Shown: positions 1 to 8,910 of the stretch, piece after piece
Layout: each line of letters starts with the position of its first letter
Numbering within the stretch: position 1 is the first letter of the stretch
NCBI GenBank assembly: GCA_007280895.1
Contig: QYQN01000093.1
Location: forward strand, 1-33,096
Reading direction: 5' to 3'
Source: Methylococcaceae bacterium
Lineage (GTDB): Bacteria > Pseudomonadota > Gammaproteobacteria > Methylococcales > Methylomonadaceae
DNA: 33,096 nt
Translations under genes and position numbers: made by a program
Notes under the pieces: model-generated
Told to the model about the DNA's origin: nothing
Seen by the model: only the letters and a program-made list of their open reading frames with translations
Databases searched by the model: none

Positions 1-622
1 CTGCGTTGGATTTTAATGATTTATGGAACGCCTCCACCTTCCACAGTTTTTGGTAGAGAACCGAGGCTTGCCCGCCATCGCACGCCAAGTCGCTGCACAC
101 CAGATTCAACAAACCGGTGCTGCCGTCTTTGTTTGTAAAGACCCGCCGGATGAACAGCACTTCATGGTTGAAGCCCTTTATCCAGCCGCGCACCGCCTGT
201 TGATCCGCCAATTCCAGCTGACTGATCAGCACATAGCGTCCTTCGTTCTTGTCGGTTTCGGTCAACGCCACCAAGCGGTTGTCCTTGAGCGCATTGATGA
301 AGTGCTTGCCTTTCTTGAGGATGAACTCGAAGTTCTCCTTCGACGCAAACCAGCTGTCGGTCAGGACATAGCGGAACTTGATGGCGTTCGCCACGCAGGT
401 GGCGATTATTGAGCGCATCAGCTCATTCTTGGTGAACTCCGCCAAGCGCTTGGGCTGGCGGGTTTTGATGTCGCAATAGGGATAAGGCTTTTTCACAACC
501 TCGAAGGCGACCGGGATCGACATGTCACCGCTGTGGTACAGCGCGTTCAGCAGGTTGATGTCCTTGACGGAGCGGCCTTTGCAGTGGTCGAAGTGCCAGC
601 ACATGATATTGTTGCCAAACAT
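1..622 (-). pseudogene. 5'-truncated DDE transposase (IS4/IS701-like), running off the left edge
   Basis: Reading the minus strand gives one open frame from about position 799 down through position 1. From about position 616 it looks like a DDE transposase: WHFDHCKGRS and LLNALYHSGD, then VLTDSWFASKENFEF carrying a catalytic Asp, and QKLWKVEAFHKSLK carrying the Y/W-R-E-K-type Glu region near position 30. The N-terminal part that normally carries the first catalytic Asp (a D-D-T-x-x-E-K-P type block) is missing. Upstream of about 616 the frame reads into a His/Ser-rich, non-homologous stretch. GC is near 60% in the transposase and drops sharply beyond about 620, so the left part is foreign DNA cut off at its 5' end. 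I placed the start at the ATG at 622 for convenience only. It is probably not functional. The 3' end lies outside the window. Family assignment is from memory of motifs, so IS4 versus IS701 is uncertain. Confidence 0.75.
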
Positions 623-832
623 TTCGGCGTTCAGTAAAGGAATAATTAGCTGTAAACAATATGTCAGTCTAATTGGCATCTCTTTGTGCGAGTTGTGTAA
701 GCCAGTCACTTTATGCCTGCGGGCTTGATGGTGGCTGTGGCTATGAGAATTACTGACTTCGCGGTAACCAAGCAATAAAGAAGCAACATTTAAGGTACAC
801 TAGCGCCTCATTTAGACAAGCTTTGTAAATCA

Positions 833-1114
833 ATGTCACGCAGCAAACACCTTCCTCAAACCATGGCCTGTCGTATTGGCTGTGGCGCATGTTGTATTGC
901 CCCATCAATTTCATCAACACTGCCGTTGCATCCATACGGCAAAGCGGCGGGCGTTCGTTGCTTACATTTAGATGCAAAAAATACCTGCCAAATTTTTCTT
1001 TCACCAAGCCGCCCTCTTATCTGCCAAAGTTTTCAAGCAACCATTGAAATCTGTGGCGACACCGCTGCAGAAGCTTTAGCCACCTTAACTGAGTGGGAAA
1101 ATCTCACCAAATAA
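833..1114 (+). CDS. YkgJ-family cysteine cluster protein (putative metal-binding)
   Basis: This is a 93-residue protein with a C-x3-C-x2-C-C cluster (Cys13, 17, 20, 21) and further Cys at 43, 52, 64 and 74. That is the pattern of the YkgJ/UPF0153 zinc- or iron-chelating family. The context around the later cysteines (RPLICQSF, then a CG followed by EAL..LT) is also typical of short gammaproteobacterial members. The biochemical role of the family is not settled; metal binding is inferred from the cysteines. The start is the ATG at 833, with no clear Shine-Dalgarno. The gene stands alone on the plus strand and faces the DCC-family gene. The transposase remnant lies about 210 bp upstream. Confidence 0.85.
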   Translation: MSRSKHLPQTMACRIGCGACCIAPSISSTLPLHPYGKAAGVRCLHLDAKNTCQIFLSPSRPLICQSFQATIEICGDTAAEALATLTEWENLTK

Positions 1115-1155
1115 TCGCCGTGAGGCTCTGCACACTGTTCAAGAAAAATCCATTT

Positions 1156-1185
1156 GTGTTACTCCCCGCCAAGCTTAGTAACCAC
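1156..1185. terminator. Weak hairpin between convergent genes
   Basis: GTGTTACT (1156-1163) pairs with AGTAACCAC (1177-1185) with one bulged base, leaving a 13-nt loop. It lies between the stop of the YkgJ-like gene and the stop of the convergent DCC-family gene. No T-tract follows on either strand, so it is only a possible bidirectional or Rho-assisted end. Confidence 0.3.
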
Positions 1186-1494
1186 TTACTTCACTGAGCA
1201 ATTTCCTGTCGTACAGTGACGACCTAGGTAACGCCCCCATTGCAATCGATGGCGTGCAAAAAAAACATACCCACACGTAAAGACCGACCTTAACACTGGC
1301 CAGCGTGTTGGTGCCATTAACCAGCCTAAGCCCACGGCATGATAGGCGGCATAAAAAACCTCAACACCTGTTACCATGCGTCCATCAGGATACATTCCAT
1401 GAATATCGTATAAACCCAAGCGACCTTGACGATTTAACGACTGCAACCACGCAATTTCTTTTTGGCAAAAAGGGCATTCGCCATTGTAAAACAT
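1186..1494 (-). CDS. DCC-family (DUF393/YuxK-type) thiol-disulfide oxidoreductase-like protein
   Basis: This is a 102-residue protein opening with FYNGECPFCQKE, the family signature with a C-x2-C pair (Cys7, Cys10) after the first beta strand. The DIHG...G, EVFYAAYHAVG and WLMAPTRWPVL blocks follow as in DUF393 proteins. Family members are small thioredoxin-like proteins of unknown substrate. The only conventional in-frame start is the ATG at 1494, which leaves almost nothing before the first strand. The frame stays open upstream to a stop at 1564-1566 and encodes a plausible extra piece (APSYEFI) that would complete the first strand, but it has no ATG, GTG or TTG. The gene follows the nitrilase-family gene by 87 bp and may be read from the same transcript. 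A hairpin-forming palindrome lies between them. Confidence 0.85.
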   Translation of the reverse strand: MFYNGECPFCQKEIAWLQSLNRQGRLGLYDIHGMYPDGRMVTGVEVFYAAYHAVGLGWLMAPTRWPVLRSVFTCGYVFFARHRLQWGRYLGRHCTTGNCSVK

Positions 1495-1559
1495 AATAAA
1501 TTCATAGCTAGGCGCAGGATCAACCTGTTTTGTCTTGCGAGGTTTAGTTTGTGTGTTTA

Positions 1560-1589
1560 TTGATTAAAGTATCTCGATACATTAATCAA
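1560..1589. repeat. 30-bp near-perfect palindrome at the end of the nitrilase gene
   Basis: TTGATTAA (1560-1567), A, GTATC (1569-1573), TC, GATAC (1576-1580), A, TTAATCAA (1582-1589) form a dyad in which 13 of 14 arm positions pair; the single A/A position is the mismatch. It includes the TAA stop of the hydrolase gene. In RNA it would be a stable stem with a tiny loop at the stop codon. No U-tract follows. It could be a processing or stability hairpin, or a protein-binding dyad. Confidence 0.7.
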
Positions 1590-2463
1590 CAGCGTGTGGC
1601 GCTAAAAACGTCTCTTGCGCTGGCCAATCAGCGTAATTAAATACTTGCCCTTGTTTGCGCACGGTTGCACAGTTGGCTAAATCAACTGCGCCATAGACCC
1701 ATTGCACGGCATTAATTTCACCTTGCACTAAAATGCCTGTATCAGGAAAGCCTTTATCAACGGGCGTATAAATCGCGGCTGCCCCCACATTAACATCCAC
1801 CGCTTCTGACCACGGTGCTAAACCCACTAAACAGGCTTGGGCTACATAACACTGATTTTCTAATGCTCGCGCTTGACAGCCAATTTTTACACGATGATAG
1901 CCGGCTAAGGTGTCTGTACAACTGGGCACTAAAATTAACTCAGCGCCGGCTTCTACTTGCCGTCTAGCAAGTAAAGGAAATTCACTGTCGTAACAAATAT
2001 TGATAGCAATAGTGCCATAATCTGTAGCAAATACTTTTAAGCCATGACCAGATTCTATTAGCCATTGTTCTTTTTCAAAACGCGTCATCATTAATTTTTC
2101 TTGATAATCGTACTTGCCATCAGCAAAAAACACATAAGCGCGATTATGAAATACGCCTGAGGAAGTGTATTCAGGAAAAGACCCCGCTTGAATGAGGCAT
2201 TGATACTCTACCGCTAAGCGTTGATACAGCCGAATAAAATCAGCTAACAGTGTTTGTAATGCAGTTAATTGTTTGGTTAAGGACGTGTAAATTTCTTCAC
2301 TAAATAACGAGGCTAATTCCATGCTGGCATACTCAGGAAAAACTAAAATAGCGGCGTTATTTGCCTTAGCTTCGATTACCCACGCTGTTATTTTGTCTTC
2401 ATACGCCTGCCAATTGCTCAGAAAACTAATGTCATATTGCGCGGTTGCGATAATTACTGTCAT
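1582..2463 (-). CDS. Carbon-nitrogen hydrolase (nitrilase superfamily)
   Basis: This is a 293-residue amidase or nitrilase-fold enzyme. The catalytic triad is visible: Glu44 in FPEYASME, Lys123 in YQEKLMMTRFE and Cys157 in INICYDSEFP, in the right order and spacing. Later blocks (ELILVPSCTDT, GCQARALENQCYV, GAAAIYTP) are those of the branch that often travels with or is fused to a GNAT acetyltransferase, as in Bacillus YhcX. The substrate is unknown. I chose the ATG at 2463, which overlaps the upstream stop as ATGA. A longer reading would need the TTG at 2475. The overlap with the GNAT gene predicts translational coupling and joint function. Confidence 0.93.
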   Translation of the reverse strand: MTVIIATAQYDISFLSNWQAYEDKITAWVIEAKANNAAILVFPEYASMELASLFSEEIYTSLTKQLTALQTLLADFIRLYQRLAVEYQCLIQAGSFPEYTSSGVFHNRAYVFFADGKYDYQEKLMMTRFEKEQWLIESGHGLKVFATDYGTIAINICYDSEFPLLARRQVEAGAELILVPSCTDTLAGYHRVKIGCQARALENQCYVAQACLVGLAPWSEAVDVNVGAAAIYTPVDKGFPDTGILVQGEINAVQWVYGAVDLANCATVRKQGQVFNYADWPAQETFLAPHAVD

Positions 2464-3050
2464 TGTTTTAACCAAAAAGTCATAGGTTTAGGGGTTTCTT
2501 CATCACGGTCTACATCTTTCCAACAATACGTCGTGTGTAATTCTGGATGTTTACGGTAGCCACGCTTTTCCCAAAAACGCTCTAATGACACGTAATCGAC
2601 AGGTTTAAGCGGATGATTACTGGGTCGCTCCACACAACAAAAGGTAATATGCTTAAAACCACCCAACGAGCTGGCATGTGCTTCACGTTCTTCAAAGAAA
2701 CGCACGCCAATGCCTAAGCCTCGATACTGGCTGTTTAATACCGATTCACTGCAATAAAACACTTGTTCAAGGTCATAACCCTGCTCGATAAAGGGCTGCT
2801 TAAGTTCCATAGTCTCATATTGCATCGGAATAGCTGTCGACGCACCCACGACTGTATCGCCATCTAGGGCTAACACCATGACACTTGCAGGATTATCGAT
2901 ATACGTTTGCAGGTATTTTTTTTCATACGCTACGCTGCCATCGTACAAGTACGGAAAAGCTCTGAAAACTTCAATTCTAAGACGGGCTAAGTCATTGATG
3001 TAAGGTATTAAATCCTCACCACTGAGACGTTTAATATGGACTGTTGTCAT
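2460..3050 (-). CDS. GNAT-family N-acetyltransferase, partner of the nitrilase-family enzyme
   Basis: This is a 196-residue GNAT-fold protein. The acetyl-CoA loop is SQYRGLGIGVRFFEERE (Arg110, Gly111-Gly115 region), preceded by the beta-strand segment VFYCSESVLN and followed by FKHITFCCVERP and FWEKRGYRKHPEL. The C-terminal WKD.....ETPKPMTFWLK tail is characteristic of the subgroup associated with carbon-nitrogen hydrolases. The acceptor substrate is unknown. I chose the ATG at 3050 rather than the upstream TTG at 3062. The stop overlaps the hydrolase start by four bases. rlmD lies 86 bp upstream on the same strand with a long inverted repeat in between. Confidence 0.9.
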   Translation of the reverse strand: MTTVHIKRLSGEDLIPYINDLARLRIEVFRAFPYLYDGSVAYEKKYLQTYIDNPASVMVLALDGDTVVGASTAIPMQYETMELKQPFIEQGYDLEQVFYCSESVLNSQYRGLGIGVRFFEEREAHASSLGGFKHITFCCVERPSNHPLKPVDYVSLERFWEKRGYRKHPELHTTYCWKDVDRDEETPKPMTFWLKQ

Positions 3051-3084
3051 AATAATTACCAAAAATTATGTACGCACAAATCAG

Positions 3085-3146
3085 TAAAGAGTGTTGGCCA
3101 CACCATTTGCCTAATCATGCTGTGAATAAAAAACAACTACTCTTTA
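3085..3146 (-). repeat. Inverted repeat between rlmD and the GNAT gene
   Basis: TAAAGAGTGTTG (3085-3096) is complementary to CAAC-t-ACTCTTTA (3134-3146), giving 12 bp with one bulge around a loop of about 37 nt. The right arm includes the last codons and the TAG stop of rlmD. The T-rich stretch on the minus strand falls inside the loop rather than after the stem, so it is not a standard terminator. It may be an intercistronic hairpin. Confidence 0.5.
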
Positions 3147-4474
3147 ACAAACAAGGCAATTGATTCAACATGCCCTGTTTGTGGGAACATATCCATCACA
3201 CCAGCTTTTACTAAGCGATACCCTAAGTCATTGACTAAAATGCCTGCATCACGCGCTAAGGTGGAAGGGTTACAGGAAACGTAAACAATTAATTCTGGTT
3301 GCCAACGTTTAAAATAAGGTAAGACTTCTGACGCACCAGCACGCGAGGGGTCTAACAAAATTTTTGTATAGGTGCGCTGTGCCCAAGGATAATTACTTAG
3401 GTCTTTGCTTAAATCCGCAGCAAAAAATTCAACATTAGCGATTTGATTATGCACAGCATTTTCTTTGGCATGATTCACTAAAGGCTGATCACCTTCAATG
3501 CCTGTCACCTGCCCTGCCTTGGTTGCCATGGGCAAAGTAAAATTACCTAAACCACAAAATAAATCCAACACATGATCGTTTTCGTTAAGGTTCATTTCGT
3601 TAACTACGCGTTCAATCATTTGCTGATTAATTTCATAATTCACTTGCGTGAACATGGCAGGTTTGAAGTTAAATTCAAGCCCAAAATTTGGCAAAGCATA
3701 ACTTGGCGTAACCTCAGGTTCACCCGCTAAAGGAATGATGGTATCTGGTCCCTTTGCTTGCAAATGCAAACTAATCCCATGGTGGTGACTAAAGTCACGC
3801 ATTTTTTCCTGATCTTCGGCAGTGGGTGGTTCTAAAACACGTACCGCCAACACACATACGGTATCGCCCAAAGCCACTTCAATTTGCGGAATTTTATCGC
3901 GAATCGTTAAACTACCAATTAACTCGCCTAAGGCTAATAACTTAGTGCCCACTAGAGGATGCATTACCTTGCAGCTATCGATTTCGGCAAGATACGGATG
4001 TCGTCGCTCCCTAAAGCCAACTAAGACGCGCTCTTTTTTAGCCACATATTTCACACCCATTCTGGCTTTTCGGCGATACCCCCAATGTGGGCCAGTTAAG
4101 GGTGCCCAAATCTCAGGAATAGTCACTTTGCCAATACGTTTAAACTGTTCAATTAATAAACCTTGTTTAAGCATAATTTGTTCTTCATCTTTAACATGCT
4201 GAAAACTACAGCCACCGCATACGCCAAAGTGCGGACACGGTGCGTCGACTCGCAAGGGACTAGCGGTGACAACGTTTACCACGCGCGCTTCAGCGTAATC
4301 TTTGCGAATATCCGTATAAAGAAATTCAACAGTCTCGCCAGGCAAGGCTTCATCAATAAAAACTGCTTTATTATCAATATAAGCCACTCCACGACCATCA
4401 TGGGTTAAGGCATTTATTTCCGCAGTGATAACGGTGCTGGGTAACACTTTTTTTCGTGATCGGGTTCGTGACAT
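3137..4474 (-). CDS. rlmD: 23S rRNA (uracil-1939-C5)-methyltransferase RlmD
   Basis: This 445-residue enzyme methylates C5 of U1939 in 23S rRNA using SAM. An N-terminal TRAM domain (about 12-70) is followed by the four iron-sulfur cysteines, Cys80, Cys86, Cys89 and Cys168, spaced as in E. coli RlmD. The Rossmann methyltransferase domain has the SAM loop VLDLFCGLGNFTLP (about 302-315), ILLDPSRAG (about 372-380) and the catalytic Cys401 in YVSCNPSTLARD. The length matches the family (about 430-450). The start is an ATG with no obvious Shine-Dalgarno. It lies upstream of the GNAT/hydrolase pair on the same strand and downstream of cysM, with 109 bp between. RlmD rather than the related TrmA or RlmC is indicated by the TRAM domain plus the cluster. 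Confidence 0.97.
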   Translation of the reverse strand: MSRTRSRKKVLPSTVITAEINALTHDGRGVAYIDNKAVFIDEALPGETVEFLYTDIRKDYAEARVVNVVTASPLRVDAPCPHFGVCGGCSFQHVKDEEQIMLKQGLLIEQFKRIGKVTIPEIWAPLTGPHWGYRRKARMGVKYVAKKERVLVGFRERRHPYLAEIDSCKVMHPLVGTKLLALGELIGSLTIRDKIPQIEVALGDTVCVLAVRVLEPPTAEDQEKMRDFSHHHGISLHLQAKGPDTIIPLAGEPEVTPSYALPNFGLEFNFKPAMFTQVNYEINQQMIERVVNEMNLNENDHVLDLFCGLGNFTLPMATKAGQVTGIEGDQPLVNHAKENAVHNQIANVEFFAADLSKDLSNYPWAQRTYTKILLDPSRAGASEVLPYFKRWQPELIVYVSCNPSTLARDAGILVNDLGYRLVKAGVMDMFPQTGHVESIALFVKE

Positions 4475-4583
4475 GTAGTAAGGCAGGATAAGGATTAAAA
4501 GGAGTTTAGCTCACCGCGTGGCAATAGTTTTACACCCATTGCTAAGACACGCAGAGAGCTTATAGGCGCGAAGCTGTCGTCAC

Positions 4584-5474
4584 TTAACTAGAAAATAAGC
4601 CAGTCGATAAATAGCGATCACCGCGATCACAATTAATGACAACAATCACCGCATTTTCCAATTGCGCATTTAAGGATAAGGCAGCGAATACCGCGCCTCC
4701 AGTGGACACGCCAGCAAAAATCCCTTCTTGTTGTGCCAACTCACGGGTGGTGTTTTCAGCAGACTGTTGGTCTACGTCGATAATATGATCGACTCGCTCG
4801 GCTTGATAAATTTTGGGTAAATAGGCTTCAGGCCAGCGTCTAATGCCGGGGATTTTGGAATGTTCTGTAGGTTGCACTCCGATAATTTGAATGGCTGGAT
4901 TTTGTTCTTTTAAATAACGTGATGTTCCCATAATGGTTCCCGTTGTTCCCATTGAGCTCACAAAATGCGTTACTTCGCCGTGTGTATCACGCCAGATTTC
5001 TGGCCCAGTGCCTTCGTAATGCGCTAAAGGATTATCTGGATTAGCAAATTGATTTAAAATTTTTCCCTTACCCTCGGCCTGCATTGCGTTCGCTAAATCA
5101 ATGGCGGCCTCCATGCTGCCCGAAGCGGGCGTTAAAATAATAGTGGCTCCATAAGCTTTCATTGAGGTGCGTCGCTCTTCACTCATGTTATCAGGCATAA
5201 TTAAGGTCATTTTATAGCCTTTTATTGCCGCAGCCATCGCTAACGCAATCCCCGAATTACCACTGGTGGCTTCGATTAAACAATCACCAGGAACTATATC
5301 TCCACGCGCTTCAGCACGATTAATCATGCTCATAACGGGACGATCTTTTACCGAACCAGCAGGATTATTACCTTCTAATTTTACTAATACAGTATTAGTG
5401 GTTTGACCAGCTAAGCGCTGTAATCGGACTAAGGGAGTATTGCCAATAAAGGCATCAATGGTTGGATAATTCAT
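4584..5474 (-). CDS. cysM: Cysteine synthase B (O-acetylserine sulfhydrylase, CysM)
   Basis: This is a 296-residue PLP enzyme that makes cysteine, or S-sulfocysteine from thiosulfate, from O-acetylserine. The PLP lysine is Lys43 in AGSVKDRP. The substrate loop TSGNSGIALA, the glycine-rich phosphate loop SSMGTTGTIMG, and the GIFAGVSTGGAV segment are all present. The short C-terminus and the IRRWPEAYLP motif are typical of CysM rather than CysK. The length is close to the 303 residues of E. coli CysM. The start is the ATG at 5474, and the upstream region is A/T-rich without a clear ribosome-binding site. It is divergent from hemF across a 332-bp spacer. CysM and RlmD are neighbours in several gammaproteobacteria. 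Confidence 0.95.
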   Translation of the reverse strand: MNYPTIDAFIGNTPLVRLQRLAGQTTNTVLVKLEGNNPAGSVKDRPVMSMINRAEARGDIVPGDCLIEATSGNSGIALAMAAAIKGYKMTLIMPDNMSEERRTSMKAYGATIILTPASGSMEAAIDLANAMQAEGKGKILNQFANPDNPLAHYEGTGPEIWRDTHGEVTHFVSSMGTTGTIMGTSRYLKEQNPAIQIIGVQPTEHSKIPGIRRWPEAYLPKIYQAERVDHIIDVDQQSAENTTRELAQQEGIFAGVSTGGAVFAALSLNAQLENAVIVVINCDRGDRYLSTGLFSS

Positions 5475-6727
<1,253 letters not shown>

Positions 6728-6752
6728 TGACACTTTTTTGAAGGTCTAAAAC

Positions 6753-6791
6753 GGTAGGCTGCGATGCAATAATGCATCATTTTAGCCTACC
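6753..6791. terminator. Two-tier hairpin between convergent hemF and yigZ
   Basis: The outer arms GGTAGGCT (6753-6760) and AGCCTACC (6784-6791) enclose a second perfect hairpin, GATGCA-ataa-TGCATC (6763-6778). The stem-loop lies 25 bp after the hemF stop and 43 bp from the yigZ stop. The symmetrical position suggests a bidirectional transcript end. Only a short TTTT follows on the minus side, so efficiency as an intrinsic terminator is uncertain. Confidence 0.55.
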
Positions 6792-6834
6792 TGCTGACGA
6801 TGACGATTGCGTAGATTAAGCGTAAAACTCGCCT

Positions 6835-7404
6835 TTAATACAGCGCTGGATAACTTGCTAAAAGCTGCGCTACATGCTGCTGGGGAAGCTCTATAAGCAC
6901 CGTTATGCATTCCATAAAAACTTGCTCTATGATGCGTCCCTCAAGCTTTTTTAAGAGATATTCAAACGCAGGAAACTCTTGATAAGCTAAAACCAGCGTC
7001 AAGGTAGCCCATTCGATATAAGGCACTAACTGAGCTGCCTCGATAAGTTGTCTTGCCGTGTTACCGTAGGCACGCGTCAAGCCACCTGTTCCCAATTTAA
7101 TCCCACCAAAATACCTTATCACTGAAATAACTACATTAACGAGATGCTTACCTTCTAATTGTTGATAAATCGGCTTCCCCGCAGTCCCTGTAGGCTCACC
7201 CGCATCATGAAAACGATAAATTAGTCCTGCTGGCGTTGTTAGCCGATAGGCAAATACAAGATGACTGGCATCCGCATAGTCTTGATGCAATCGATGTAAT
7301 GTATTCGAGACCTCTTGCTCTGTTTGACATGGCGTTATAATGCCAATAAAGCGAGATTTTTTTAGTAGGTAATCAATACGATACTCAGTTTTAACGTAAA
7401 ACAT
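6835..7404 (-). CDS. yigZ: YigZ/IMPACT-family protein
   Basis: This is a 189-residue member of the YigZ/YvyE/IMPACT family. The signature ISVIRYFGGIKLGTGGLTRAYGNTA (in part) sits at about 112-137, after ASHLVFAYR and FHDAGEPTGTAGKP, all diagnostic. The C-terminal DUF1949-like ferredoxin-fold domain follows (about 140-189). The eukaryotic homologue regulates GCN2; the bacterial role is unclear, with links to translation or proteolysis proposed for the family. The protein is slightly shorter than E. coli YigZ. The ATG at 7404 is 71 bp from the divergent dciA gene, so the two probably share a promoter region. Confidence 0.93.
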   Translation of the reverse strand: MFYVKTEYRIDYLLKKSRFIGIITPCQTEQEVSNTLHRLHQDYADASHLVFAYRLTTPAGLIYRFHDAGEPTGTAGKPIYQQLEGKHLVNVVISVIRYFGGIKLGTGGLTRAYGNTARQLIEAAQLVPYIEWATLTLVLAYQEFPAFEYLLKKLEGRIIEQVFMECITVLIELPQQHVAQLLASYPALY

Positions 7405-7475
7405 AATTAAATGTGTTAATTTTACTCATCTCAACAAGAAGCTTGTGCTTTTTTAACGCCTGTACTCACTAAACT

Positions 7476-7937
7476 ATGAGCAAACAACAGCCTTTTTTTA
7501 CCTCCCCATTAGGACATTTTAATCGCACCATTGCTTTTTATGAGGGGCAAATTACCGTGCATAAACGCTTAATGCGTAAAGTAAAAAATGTTCTCCCAAC
7601 GCAATTAGCTAGTCATGTGTTGCATTGTTTAGTTAAAAATAGAGGATTAATTGTCTATACCGACGCCGCAATTTGGGCTAGTCAATTACGTTTTTATAGC
7701 GAGGTATTGGCTCAGACGATTAAAGAAGAAAGTGGCGCACCTGTAGAAACAGTTAAAATCAGATTATTAACAGTCACCACAGGCGTTAGCAGAGATATCA
7801 AAACGTCACCAAGAATCCCTACTAAATCAACAATTTTGGCCATGCAAAATAGTTGCGATGCGTTATTGCCCAGTGAGTTTAAAACGGCGTTAGTTAAATT
7901 AACGGCAACCTTAGCACGAGCAAAAATTCAGCCTTAA
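7476..7937 (+). CDS. dciA: DciA/DUF721-family protein (replicative helicase operator)
   Basis: This is a 153-residue protein with the DUF721 core: RLMRKVKNVLP followed by LVKNRGLIVYTDAAIWASQLRFYSEVL. The alternating hydrophobic strand and the invariant WASQLR region are the family signature. DciA interacts with the DnaB helicase and promotes loading in bacteria that lack DnaC or DnaI. The C-terminal half (about 95-153) is low in conserved features, as is usual for this family. It faces lpxC with only 9 bp between the stops; dciA near lpxC is common in gammaproteobacteria. The start is an ATG with no strong Shine-Dalgarno. Confidence 0.85.
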   Translation: MSKQQPFFTSPLGHFNRTIAFYEGQITVHKRLMRKVKNVLPTQLASHVLHCLVKNRGLIVYTDAAIWASQLRFYSEVLAQTIKEESGAPVETVKIRLLTVTTGVSRDIKTSPRIPTKSTILAMQNSCDALLPSEFKTALVKLTATLARAKIQP

Positions 7938-7946
7938 TCAGTATAA

Positions 7947-8870
7947 TTACGATTCTACTCGTTGTGATTCAGCAGAACGCATAAAAGAAATCGGGGCATC
8001 TTTTTCATTATCAAACGTAACCATTTCCCATGCGTCTTGCTCTTCTAACAAACGCAGCAAGAGTTTATTATTTAAACCATGTCCTGATTTGTAACCGGTA
8101 AATTCACCAATTAAACTGTAGCCTAGTAAATAGAGATCACCGATGGCATCGAGAATTTTGTGTTTTACAAATTCATCCGCACACCTTAAGCCATCTTCAT
8201 TTAAAATTTTATCGTCATCCACAACAATGGCATTGTCTAAGCTACCACCTAATGCAAGATTATTTTTTCGCAACATATCAATGTCTTTCATAAAGCCAAA
8301 GGTTCGGGCACGACTCACTTCTTTTACAAACGTAGTTGAAGAAAAATCCATGGTGGCAGTTTTTACGTCATCTTCAAAAGCGGGATGTTCAAAATCAATG
8401 GTGAAGGTTACTTTAAAACCATCAAATGGCTCAAACGATGCCCATTTATCGCCTTCTTCAACACGGACACTTCGTTTGATGCGCAAATATTGTTTAGGGC
8501 TATCTAATTCTTGAACCCCTGCTGATTGCAATAAAAACACGAACGGTCCAGCACTCCCGTCCATAATAGGTACTTCGGCCGCACTAACGTCAATCATGGC
8601 ATTGTCGATGCCTAAACCTGCTAAGGCTGACAATAAATGTTCAATAGTCGAGATTTTAACGTCACCAGCAACTAAGGTAGTGGATAATACCGTTTCCCCA
8701 ACATTACTTGGCGTTGCTTGAATAGTAACCGGCTCAGCTAAATCAACACGACGAAAACGGATTCCTGTATTGGCATCTGCTGGTCTTAAGGTTAAAAAAA
8801 CTTTTTCTCCTGTGTGGAGTCCTACACCTGTTGCTCTGATAGTATTTTTTAAAGTACGCTGTTTAATCAT
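7947..8870 (-). CDS. lpxC: UDP-3-O-acyl-N-acetylglucosamine deacetylase LpxC
   Basis: This is the 307-residue zinc deacetylase that commits UDP-GlcNAc derivatives to lipid A synthesis in the cytoplasm. The zinc ligands are His78 (TIEHLLSAL), His237 and Asp241 ([15 protein letters not shown]); the general bases Glu77 and His264 (KSGHGLNNK) are also present. Numbering is one less than in E. coli LpxC throughout, and the length agrees (305). The ATG at 8870 has no recognisable Shine-Dalgarno. A terminator-like hairpin plus T7 and a TATAAT sequence lie immediately upstream, which is unusual. The gene is not next to ftsZ in this window; it lies between dciA and zapE instead. Confidence 0.98.
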   Translation of the reverse strand: MIKQRTLKNTIRATGVGLHTGEKVFLTLRPADANTGIRFRRVDLAEPVTIQATPSNVGETVLSTTLVAGDVKISTIEHLLSALAGLGIDNAMIDVSAAEVPIMDGSAGPFVFLLQSAGVQELDSPKQYLRIKRSVRVEEGDKWASFEPFDGFKVTFTIDFEHPAFEDDVKTATMDFSSTTFVKEVSRARTFGFMKDIDMLRKNNLALGGSLDNAIVVDDDKILNEDGLRCADEFVKHKILDAIGDLYLLGYSLIGEFTGYKSGHGLNNKLLLRLLEEQDAWEMVTFDNEKDAPISFMRSAESQRVES

Positions 8871-8883
8871 ATAATTTAATTAT

Positions 8884-8910
8884 AAAAAAACTGCCCAATG
8901 AAATATGGGC
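8884..8910 (-). terminator. Intrinsic-terminator-like hairpin immediately upstream of lpxC
   Basis: On the minus strand GCCCA (8910-8906) pairs with TGGGC (8897-8893) around an 8-nt loop, followed by AG and then seven T residues. This is the form of a Rho-independent terminator, but it ends only about 14 bases before the lpxC ATG. The T-tract runs into TATAAT (8884-8879 on the minus strand), which could be a -10 element giving an almost leaderless lpxC mRNA. It may end upstream transcription or act as an attenuator. Confidence 0.55.

Noticed and set aside
23-412. 129-codon plus-strand frame
   Set aside because: It is the antisense of the transposase fragment, whose minus-strand translation has clear DDE transposase motifs.
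522-728. 68-codon plus-strand frame
   Set aside because: It crosses the boundary of the transposase fragment and has no recognisable features or ribosome-binding site.
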